The notes beneath the pieces are model-generated. The model worked only from the letters and a program-made list of their open reading frames with translations, ran no database searches and was not told the origin of the DNA. Position numbers and translations under genes: made by a program. Shown here piece after piece: positions 10,087 to 20,070 of a stretch of DNA of 64,000 nt. The stretch is from Mesaphorura yosii (taxonomy: Eukaryota > Arthropoda > Collembola > Poduromorpha > Tullbergiidae): NCBI GenBank assembly GCA_009869945.1, contig WIXG01000212.1, positions 1-64,000 of the forward strand, in the 5' to 3' direction. How positions within the stretch are numbered: position 1 is the stretch's first letter; each line of letters starts with the position of its first letter.

Positions 10087-11755
10087 TTAAGCCTTTGTCA
10101 TGGCGCGGAGGGCGTTAACTGATCGGAGGGCGTTGACACGTCCGTACCCGAAAGTGTAGTTGGGCCAGGTGCTGTCACCGACTCCGTTGCAGACTTGGCC
10201 AGAGAAGGACAAGTTGCGGTCGGCGTTGTCCTGAAGGATGTTCTTGATGGCTTCGTAGCTCAAGTTGGGGCGACCAGATCTCAGGAGAGCGACAAGACCA
10301 GCTGCAAAAAAAGGCGAGGCGATCAGTTTTCACGACTCATGATTCTGGCTGGCTGTCTCATTAAAATGCGGGACTGACTTTTGTAATCTACTTACCGACA
10401 TGAGGAGTGGCCATGGATGTTCCAGACATAGTGGCGTAGGCGGTGTCGCTGGCGATACCGGCGGAGCGGACTTGGTTACCTGGAGCAGCGACCTGTGGCT
10501 TCTGAATGCCAGAGTTGGCTGGTCCACGGGAGCTGAAGGAGGCGATAGCGTCGGTGTCGGTGGTGGCGGCAACAGCAATGACATCAGCGCCAGAGTCACC
10601 TGGTGAAAGGGTACTGCGGCAAGTGGGGCCATTATTTCCCATTGCAATAACTGGGATAACACCAGCGGCGTGCCATGCGCGGATGACGGGGTCGAACCTG
10701 TGTATGTCAATTAGCATTAGAAAATGGTGTCACCTGTGCTTATACGGCTTATAGCAAAGCAACGGTGAGGGCTCACCAGGTCTGTCCACCGGTACCTCCC
10801 CAGGAGTTGCTGGAGACATCTGGAGCCTGGTTGCAGTCTGGGTTGTTTCCTTGATAGTCGTGGGGGCAGGCGATGAATTCACCGCAGGCGATTAGAGCGG
10901 CGTTGGTTCCAGAGCCGTTATCCTGGAGACCCTTGCAGGAAATCCACTGTGCTCCTGGTGCGACTCCAATACCACCACTTCGAATGGCAGAATGTTAGAT
11001 TAGAACGTAAAAACTTAGAAGAACGTAAAAACGTAAGAATTTTGCTAGTGATTAATTGATTACCTTCCAGCTGTAGTTCCGGTGACGTGTGTGCCGTGAC
11101 CATGACCGTCTCCTGGGTTTTGAGTTCTGCCGTATGGGTTGAACCACGCCCGGGTGCCACCTCTGTAGTTGGAGGAGATCAAATTGTGGGTGTGTCTCGC
11201 TCCAGTGTCGATGACTCCAATAACAGCGCCATTTCCTTGAGAGCCAAGAGCAGCCCATGCCTGTTCGGTCTGGATCTTGTCAACTCCCCATTCGGCTTGA
11301 ATCGTCATTTGTGGGTCGGCGTCAACCTCTGGAAGGTGGACAATTTCTTCCTCCTCGATGGCGGAGACGTCATCCATCTCGGCGAGGGAGTCGATCAGGT
11401 ATCTGTCAGCGCCCTGGATGTAGATCTGGTTGGTGATCCAGAAGCTCTGGACGGTGATAGCGAAGAAGCGTGGGGATTTGAGCATTTCGAGGACGGCACC
11501 CTGCGACTTGGCGGCGAGAGCCTTGAGCGAGGTGTACACGGCAGTGGCGCGCTCTCCGCGGGTGGCGAAAGAGCGGGTCTGAACCTGAGCGAGGGTGGCT
11601 TCGGTGCCCTCGTTCATGGAGACGAGGATGTTGACACGCTGCTTGGTCTCGAGTGTCTTGACCAGGAGCCTGTTGATCTTCGTGTTGTTGGCTGGAGCAG
11701 CCAAGACACTGGCGAGGATCGCCATGAGGCAGAGAGAGACGACGAGTCGGGCCAT
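10087..11755 (-). CDS. Secreted subtilisin-like serine protease, copy 2 (family S8)
   Basis: Preproenzyme of 469 residues in four exons: 11755-11064, 10977-10777, 10697-10396 and 10301-10087 (ATG at 11753-11755, TAA at 10087-10089). Intron positions and phases are identical to those of copy 1. The signal peptide is identical over its first 24 residues, followed by a prodomain and a peptidase unit. The triad is complete: Asp183 in VIGVIDTGA, His220 in GHGTHVTG and Ser392 in GTSMATPHV, with the SSNSWGG oxyanion motif. It differs from copy 1 in the prodomain (NEGTEATLAQ), at the residue after the nucleophile motif (Thr for Cys) and in a shorter C-terminus (RAMTKA). It is a secreted endopeptidase from a recent tandem duplication; different substrate preference is possible but not shown. 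Confidence 0.93.
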
Positions 11756-11822
11756 TTTGGAGGTTAGTGAACTAAGTCGACCAAAAAGTGGACTGAGTGA
11801 AGAGCAAGAAGTTTGCTCTTGA

Positions 11823-11829
11823 TTTTATA
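11823..11829 (-). promoter_or_regulatory. TATA box of protease copy 2
   Basis: TATAAAA on the minus strand, about 70 bases upstream of the ATG at 11755, leaving room for a leader of about 40 bases. It is the best core promoter element in the window and is conserved in position with the box of copy 1. Confidence 0.7.
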
Positions 11830-13239
11830 CCCACTGGCCTGGCGCTACCGCGTCTGGTTAATCGCTAATGATTCGGTATCGGCAGCAAAGATCAGCATTG
11901 CGTGGAATTGCGTAAATTTCCTTCGGCTCATGGCTGTTGACAGCTTTCAATCCGTATCAGTTTCATTGAGTTCGGCCTCGACTTGTGGCCGAGCTCGAGT
12001 GGTCCAGTGCGGAAAAACCATCTGATTTGGTCAGCAGTGCGGCACTTGAGGCGAGAAATCCCGAGTTTAGTTCTGGTTTTGACAGTGACAATGGACAATC
12101 GAGTTGACATTGACAGTGACTATCGGCTTGACCAGGCCAGGCCATCCTATCTTAATCGCTATCGCTATAAAGCGTGACGCTGACTCGTTACTATAATTTT
12201 CAAGTGCTGCGCGAGCTGAGCGACCATCACTCGTGTGCCCGTGCCGATTCCACCTGTGAATTAAAAATAAAATGTGGATTATAAGATTTAAGGCCTACAG
12301 CTAAAACCTTGCTTAAGCAAATAAGGAATCGGTCGCGTCGTAAAGCTGACGGAATTCCCTGCTCGTGTGCCTGAATAACAATTAACAATTGAAGCGTGCG
12401 GGATTAACGTAAGCGTAATTGCCTGACCCCGGCTCGCGCGATAGCTAATAACGTGAAACCCGACACGATGAAACTGAAGGCCGTGAATTTCCCGATGATG
12501 GGAAAGAGATTAACGCATTAATTCTAATTCGCCGGTCAATGAGTGAAGGACGACGGGCCGGGCGATGTGATGGGCCAGGGAATATCCGCATTCGTAATTC
12601 GTAAAGCCCCAAGTGCATTGAACGGGATTAGCATTTGTAATTCCGCATTTCGTAATTGCGCATCGCTTGCGACGCGACTTACTTAGGTCGCGTCGTTCAA
12701 AACCAGCGCCAGCACATGCAATCATGTTAATGTTCTTGTTCTTGTTTACACAAGGCGAATGACATAATGGAATTATGGAGGGGAAAAGTGGAATATCGGA
12801 ACGTCGGGCTGGAATCCTGGAACCGAAAGAAAAGTGTTTATTTTATCGTTTGTCTTGCGTAGTTTATTGCGCCTGGAATAATTGCGTGTCAGTCGTGTTC
12901 AATCCATTTCCAATAATCAATCCTACTTATTCCTATTCCTTATTACTACCCTACGCGACATGACTATTTTGACTATAACTATGACGTGACCACTTTGGAA
13001 GTTCCTTTTAGAAAGGTGTCCGGGTTGTTTCTATTCCATTCTAAGCGCTGCACTCTCCGCTGTCAGTGGTCTGACAATTATTAGGCGACGGAACTCTTCC
13101 AGCAGCAGGCGAGAAAGAAACAGACAACATGATTCAACCGCTCAACGCGTCTTCTTAAAAGGATGACTCATCTCGATTTTAGGCTCTTATCCCTAAACAT
13201 CTGCTCAAATTGCAATCAATTGTGTAATTATTAATCGGC
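11830..13239. other. Divergent intergenic region between protease copy 2 and the GPS-like receptor gene
   Basis: I see no gene in these 1.4 kb. The left 350 bases carry weak similarity to the upstream flanks of the other protease copies (AGTTGACATTGACAGTGAC near 12099-12117). The remainder should hold the regulatory sequence of both divergent genes. Short open frames here have no homology that I recognise. Confidence 0.3.
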
Positions 13240-16221
13240 ATGGAGTGTGTCATTCGTTCGTTAATATTGTGCTGGATCTTGTCTTCACATTTCGACCAGG
13301 CATTCAATCAGGTAACTCATCATTTCAGTTAATTCGAGCCGTCACTGGTTTTCTTTCATCGACAAACAACTGATAGCCAAGCTTCGGTTTTTTGCTTTTT
13401 AGATTCCAGCTCCAGCTCGTGATGATGCAAAAGCGGGAATGAATCGAATGGCAGTGGCACAACAGTCGACTGTTACAACGCAAGGTGCGACTGCGACTGC
13501 CATGAGTGTAAATGATGTAAGTTACTTGAACCTTGACCAGCAATGCAAATTGTACGAGCGCCATACTCGTAAAGTAATCTGACACGTAAAGTTGCTGTGT
13601 CAAGTCTCTGACAGAACTGACAGTTCTAGATAACGTCCCCATTACGAGATTCATTGACAATTAGTCTAATTATGATTCAGTTTACAGTCAGCGATGTTTG
13701 TGATTGTGACAATATGTCCTTGATAACATGAAACAAAAGAAAACATAAGTTAATACGGAAAATAGAAAAAACACCCGTAATCTCGTGGCTAACAAACAAT
13801 GGTCCAAAATAAGTACGAATTAGAGTAGAGTGGACGTTATCGATCGATCGATATTCGACCTCGACGTGACACGACACGAGTCGGGTGCAAAATACGATTA
13901 CTCGTATTCCATTAAGTAAAGTGGATCGATTGTTTGAGTTGAGTGCCTGCAAAACACTAAACACTTGACGTGACACGCTTAGAAACTTTTTGAGTATCAC
14001 ACGTAAATTGACGTAAATGGCAAATTTGTAAATACGGCGACCTCATTAAATGCGTCTCATGCTGCTATTTTAATGTCAAATGCAAAGTGAACGCAAATTT
14101 AAAAATTCAGACTGAGGCACACAAGCGGGCCAGGACCAACGAAGACGAAGGGCATCATGATGGAGACGGGCTAGACGTAAACTTGGACGACCTGTATCCG
14201 GAAGTCGACTCTCAACTGTTGCATGATCGTGATCAGAGAAAGAACTTGACAAAAGAAGAGATCGCTGTCTGGCTACGCGATTCGGGACGGCTCTTCGTCC
14301 AGAAGTTGAATGCGTCCACGTCAACTCACGCCGAGGATGACCTTGAAGAATTTCTGTTTGTCCTGCATGGATCTGCCGAGGCAGCGTGCCTCCTGGCCAA
14401 GGCGAAGAGCCAGCAGGGCGACGAGGATGCGGGCGTGACAATTTCTGGCGAGATGGTGAATTTGCACGTGGAGTTCATCACAAAGAAGTTGGAAGCCCTT
14501 CTCAGTCGACAAAAGCGGAATCAGAAGCCGACGCGTACATCAGGCACCCGATTCGAAGTTGAGATTGGTGATTCGTTGTCGCAGTACTGCTCCGAGGTCG
14601 ACGAAGGCCTGAGTTACGTCTGCTATGAACTGTGCTTGGCAACTATTCACTTTACACACGACCTGCTCAGCGGCCCGTCGCAGTATGACGAAGGCAGTAT
14701 TGGTTCACTTCCACAAGAAGAGATTTGGGACTCGTTTCTAGTGGGCGCGGATGAGGCGTTGATCATCGACCCTGATACTCAGGCGTTTGTGCCCGTGCAT
14801 AAACCAATCGTGTTCCGGGTTTCAGTACCTCATCTGAAACGAGGGCACAAAGCAAAGGTGAAGCAAAATGGCGGTCTTCCGGAGTGTCTTTGAAAAATAA
14901 TGACCGTAGCTGTTTTGATTTTTGATTGCTTTCAGTGTTTAAGATGGAACTTCTCACATTGGGATAATTCCACCTGCTTAGAATCTCACCAACTTTCCGC
15001 GACGGTTATCGAGTGCCGATGTCTGCAATTCGGATACTTCAAGTATGCTACGCTTTGTCACCACTTTTCCTGTTTCCTACCTCTTGCAATGACTTGTATT
15101 CTTTGTCTTTTATAGAATCCAATATCTTGTAAATGCTAAAAGTGAAGCCGAGTGCACACTGTTGGAATTCAAGTACGTTTCGACTGTAAATTGACAAATT
15201 GACAGCATTCGACTTGCTTAACAAAATGGTTACTCTTTTAGAGTTTTGAACGCGAGTGACAACTCTTTGAATACGACATTGATCGGAAATCAAATTCTTC
15301 ATCAAATTAATCTCAGCATCGTAAATGAATCGTGCAAGTGGACTATTGTGAATCTCAAATTCGTAGATACAGCTAAGAAAGAAAATCGGACGGCAATTTT
15401 AATCAGGTTCCAGTTGAAGCATTCTGGCCCTGAAGCTGATTCCGCCAATTCAGCATGCAAGGAAAATTGGAAGACAGTCGTGGATCACATTGACGTCCTG
15501 TTGCAGAACGAAAGCCTGCATATTTTTGATACGGAAGAAAAGCGCGTAGTTGTCCCCCGCCAAAAATTACACTTGATTGATTCAGACGATGAACGTAAGA
15601 ATTGCTGGTCAGCCGTTCATAACTAATTTGTGCGTTAATCGTTAATTGTGTTCATTGTGGCTTGATTTGTAGGGAGATTTTTGACTGAGATGGAGCACAT
15701 GAGTCTTACAGCTGCCGTGACCATTCTGATCCTCTTCGGTGTAGTCCTTGCCGTTATTGGAGTTGCGGCCATCCGAAAATACAGGCGAAAAAGGCGAAAT
15801 TCAGTCAGAGTGCTCAAAGTGCGTACGATTTAAGTTGAACAAAGAATTCGAAAAGTATTCAATGTCGATTGTCTTTTCACGTTCCGTCGCAGGTTGGCAA
15901 TGGCAATTCGTTTGACAGATCGCTCGTTTCGGTGTCGGCTCTCCGCTCAAATTCCATTCAGGCACCGCCGTCTGCGTCCAGAGGGCAACCGAAAACAAAC
16001 GGTACAGCAAGGAAACAAAATGCTTCAATTTTTACAGCGCGTGTGACATTTGACTGTGAAGTCTTCTCTTTTTGGCCGATTTAGTGCGGAGGATGAGCTT
16101 CAATTTTCCGGATCAGAACCAGAATTCCTTCTCAAATGCCGTAGCAAACCCTGTCGGCCTCGGCGCAGATTCCACCATGACGCTGAATCTGCACGCACTT
16201 CCAAACTCAACGCTTGACTAA
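13240..16221 (+). CDS. Single-pass membrane protein with GPS-like motif, unrecognised family
   Basis: Nine exons close in phase to 613 residues: 13240-13311, 13403-13516, 14111-14857, 14936-15042, 15116-15172, 15242-15594, 15673-15818, 15893-16001, 16085-16221. Residues 1-20 form a signal peptide (RSLILCWILSS). A large extracellular part has ten N-glycosylation sequons and Cys residues. Residues 312-346 read like a GPS motif, the end of a GAIN domain: Cys312, Trp315, Trp320, Cys325, Cys338 and Cys340 in CxxW...W...C...CxC order. The usual His-Leu/Thr-Ser cleavage triplet is absent (LQF), so self-cleavage is unlikely. About 140 more extracellular residues lead to one hydrophobic helix (about 495-517), then RKYRRKRR and a 95-residue tail. 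Polycystin/REJ and adhesion-GPCR proteins carry GPS motifs, but seven-helix or PLAT parts are missing here. Function unknown; receptor or adhesion role is inference. Confidence 0.75.
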
Positions 16222-16527
16222 CTTCCGATTAGGAACCGAGAATTGACATAATCGAATATGAGATCGAAAATCGAAATATCTTCGTATTTATTTACTAAAC
16301 TCACAAATTCAAATTCAAATTCAAAATTCAGACATTATTGGAATCTAAAGATTCGTATTGAAATTAAGCACAATCACATACAAAGATTATGAGCATCAAA
16401 ATTATAAAATTGGTTAAGAGTAAATTAAGTAAAATTGTACGTTAATGACGTTAAAAGTTAAAATGCGCGCATGCTGCTTGGGCTTGATTTTTGCTTACAA
16501 AATTGAGCGAGAAGTATAACAAATTGC
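16222..16527. other. Convergent 3' UTRs with a CAAATT repeat
   Basis: This 306-base spacer lies between the stop at 16221 (+) and the stop at 16528-16530 (-). It is A/T-rich and contains a short tandem run of AAATTC units at about 16304-16326. No clear AATAAA was found for the plus-strand gene; TATAAA-type variants are present. Confidence 0.35.
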
Positions 16528-18842
16528 TTAGACGAGTGAGCTGTCATTGTGACCGTAGCCGAAACCAACCAGGGGAATGTATGACACGAAACTCAGACGT
16601 CGGGAGCTGTCTTTGTCACGTTCTGCGAGTGGATGATTCATAAACTCCAGCCGCAGTTTGCCAACAGCCTGCCCACTTTCCTTCGGTCGAAATGCAATTC
16701 GCATAACCCGATTTTCGCCACTCTTGATAACGCTCTTCGCATTTGGGAAGAATCCGTTGCCCTGTGCCTTCATGAATATCTGCAGTAAAGGAAATCATAC
16801 GAATTATAACGACGGGATGGACAGAAATCATATTTAATAGAATTTTGGCATTTACCATGAAGATGTCACGGTCGGAGTCTGCAAATGTGCATTTGACGGT
16901 CAAATCCGACTCGCCCTTGTTGGACACGGCCAGCTTCTCGACTGTGTGTCCTCCCACGTGGCATCCCTCCCAAACAATCGCCAATTTATTGATGAACAAG
17001 TTGGGCTTCTGAAAGTCTTCATCCTGAGGTACGTTTTCCTTGTACTCTGACAACCCGTCTTCCCTTTCTTTGCGTACTGTTTCTCTGGCTTCGCAAGTGA
17101 GCTGGTGTGCATTCTGAGCAATTTGTGGCTGATTCTGAGTTGAGGTTGGGATAGCATCAATTGGCTGCATTCCTGTTACTGGCAGAGGAGGAGGAAGTTG
17201 AGGAAATTGAGGAGCTGGTGGTTGAACATAAATTGTTGGTCCAGGCATCGATATCGCCTGTTGTTGATGAGGTGCTGGAGATTGTCCAGCGTACGGGTAA
17301 TACACTTGAATGACAACAGGAGGCCCATACTGAGCGGGAGGGTACTGTTGATAAGCGCTCGGACCCGCCGTCGTACTTGAATATGTTGAGGTAGAAGCTG
17401 GAATTGAAGCTGCAGCTGCGGACGGTTGCGGCTGTTGATGTTGATACTGATATTGAGGCATGACATTTTGGAACTGCGATTGCATTAATTGTTGTGACTG
17501 TGACACGGATGGTTGAAGTGATAGTTTATTGCTAGGCTTATCTTGCAACAAATCCGCGTTGCTCTTGCTTATCGGTTTGTTCAACTTCTTGTGCACGACG
17601 ACTGATTTCTCGTGAATGCTTAGGTTCAGTTGGGTTTTAGATTCATGGCGTACGAGGCGCATTCCGTTAGTATTCGTTTTGTGCTCGTTCGGTTTGACGA
17701 AGGACGCAAGCGTGGAAGTCGTGCTCTGGTTCAAAGCAACCGCATTTTGAGTACTTGTTCGGATGTTTATCTTGACAGGTGACTTGGGCACCTTTGGCGG
17801 AGGTGGAGCAGATGTGGAGACACACTGTGGCGGTTGCGGTTTCAGTTTATTGCAGTAGTCGAGCACGTAGTCAATCATTGAGTCCTTTCTTTTCCCATCT
17901 GACTGAGGCCCCTTGAAATAGTCATACAAGGCGACGATGCTCTCGTTGGCAACGAAGTTCGGTAGCTCCATCACACTTTCGTCGTTGTCCAACGAAGTTT
18001 GGGACCGGGCTAACTCTTGTCTGAGAGGTCTATGCGGAAGCGGCGTTGAGGAACTCAGCGAACGAGTGTTGTCAAAGTCTCCAGGAATTGTCCTGTCCAT
18101 AAAAGTAGTCTGAAAGGTCAAAGCAGTCAACAATCGAATTGTCACATGCATTGCAAAAATTAAATTAAACATCAATTTATTGCTTACATTGAATATAGCT
18201 GATTCTTCCGCAAGTCCTTTGACAGGATGTGATGATCTCCGCATGAAATAAGCACCAAGTGATTCGTCAACAGTCCTACAAAACAAAAGCATTTCAGGAT
18301 GAGCATTTCTGATTCCTCCAGTTAACGGAATTAATTTAGTAGCTTACCCATTCATATTTGGTGGCTGAATTTCACTAGTGTCCAGTTGAGACGTCAAGAA
18401 TTCTATTCGGTCTTTGGCGTCATTGTCAAATAGTTGCCGTGCCTGTGACTCGGACAAACTGGCAAACGAGTCACTTGCTTTCTTCGAAAAGGAAGATCCA
18501 CTCATTCTGTTGGTGTCAAATTAGCCAAAACATGTTCATTGAATAATTAATTCCGATTAATAAAGCAACCAAACGGGACTACTGGACAACTCACCTATTA
18601 AAACTGGAATTGGGCGCATCTCGACGTGACTTTTCGACCGCAGTCCCGGCAATCGAAGGAGCCTGCTGCTGCTGAGTTCTATTCGACATGGACGTGGATC
18701 TGATCGATGTCGAACTGGAAGGGCGTGAGCGTGATGTGCTTGTGCTCGTATTGGCATCTTCCGCCGATCTTTCCATGATGACAGACAGTGGCGCTGGAGG
18801 CTGATGCTGGTGACGCTGGAGCAGTTTTGCAGCGGATTCCAT
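16528..18842 (-). CDS. Short SPD-2/CEP192-like protein (centrosomal family, tentative)
   Basis: Five exons close in phase to 666 residues: 18842-18595, 18506-18348, 18275-18188, 18109-16856, 16779-16528 (ATG at 18840-18842, TAA at 16528-16530). The N-terminal 540 residues are disordered: Ser-rich, then a long Pro/Gln/Tyr-rich stretch with many PPxP runs. The last 125 residues form one beta-sandwich-like module with VGGHTVEKLAVSNKGESDL, GENRVMRIAFRPKESG and a final IPLVGFG. This resembles the ASH-type repeats of SPD-2/CEP192, where an IPLYGYGG-like string ends a repeat. SPD-2 recruits pericentriolar material and the Polo/Plk4 kinases at centrioles. Known members are longer (over 1000 residues in fly, about 2500 in human) and have several such modules; here only one remains before the stop. 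Other ASH-domain proteins are possible. Confidence 0.5.
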
Positions 18843-20070
18843 GATATCCTGGCCCACACCTAAACCTGGTTAAATTTAAACCAAGCAATACTTTAATTAA
18901 ATCCTGATTACGACCGTTATTTCAAAAAGCCAAAGCCAAGCGAGAGATGATTCACTGCAGTGCACTTCGCCGCTTTTCCTTTCTAATTTGCACCAATGAA
19001 AGCGCTCGACTGTTGTTGTGCCTGCTCGTGTTCATTCGTTTCTTACTGCTGCTGTTGATGGAGTTCTCCTCCTTTTAGTCAAGTGCTACTATTTACTATT
19101 AAAGACTCTACTTTACTCCCGTCGCTGCTGTTGCGCTCTGCTTTTGCTCTGCTGCTGCACGAACGACGATAAAAAAAGTCTATGGACAAGTCTTTTATTA
19201 TGATTTTTATCACAATAAATCTCTTTCTTTCTTCTCTTCCTATCCACCGTCTCCGTCGATCCCAACAATTACAAATGCATGAAATTAAAACCGAGAACCG
19301 AGTCCAGTGACAAGTGAGAAGTGGGCAGTGAAATTAAGTTTTGCACTGAATTTATTCGTTGCGGGTGCAATTTGGGCTTGGTAAGTCATAACGTTCGAGT
19401 AAGCGATCAATCTTGAGGTTCATATTGCTTTTGAAGAGATCTTCAAAAAGTTATTATCGGCACAATTCACATCTTTTCATACGTGAGAATTTTCTTGCTG
19501 GAAACCTGAACTAAATTAGACTGGATCTATTTTTTGATTTTTAGATTGAATCTGGGGCTTGGTTGGCAGAAATCGTCGACGTCGACTGCATTTGTCAACA
19601 ACGTACACGGAAGACAGGAAATTTTGGACTAATTGGATGCCTAATGTAAATGTTTAATTGATGTCTTACCAATCGAGTCTCTTCCGCTCAAATTCATCCC
19701 CAGACTCCCAGACAGATTGTGGTCTTAGTCGTGCCCGTTCCGTATCGTGAAATGAAAGAACTGGAACTGGAACTTGATCTCAGAAGAATTTGTGAAGAGA
19801 ACGTGGATCTGAGCTTTAGCCTTTATCAGTAAATTACTTGTGTTCGTAAACGTAGCCGTATCGTAGCGTATACTTATTGATAAATTAATGTTCGAATAGA
19901 AAGCGATACCAGAAAAGCCTCAGACTACGACGGCCTCAAGAATCAAGATGTTGTGACTGATGGGAATGACAGATATGTGTTCGTGAAACTCAACTAGATT
20001 TCTCTGTTCGAATTCTGCATAAATTCAATTATTGTTTGATGAAACGATACTAACAGAGCTTGAATTGAAG
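18843..20070. promoter_or_regulatory. Divergent promoter region between the SPD-2-like gene and Dip2
   Basis: About 1.2 kb separates the two divergent start codons and should contain both promoters and 5' leaders. A coding-like stretch at about 19711-19831 (IVVLVVPVPYREMKELELEL, then a stop) has no flanking exons in phase with Dip2. I take it as leader sequence or chance. T-rich runs with CTGCTG occur at about 19030-19160. No TATA box is convincing. Confidence 0.35.

Noticed and set aside
6554-11755. Recent bacterial transfer of the subtilisin genes
   Set aside because: Both intact copies have introns, eukaryotic-style signal peptides and a TATA promoter; any transfer would be ancient and cannot be judged from this window.
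19711-19831. Coding-like stretch upstream of Dip2 exon 1
   Set aside because: Ends in a stop before a donor, and no exon in phase joins it to Dip2; the reconstructed Dip2 start at 20071 already matches the family N-terminus.
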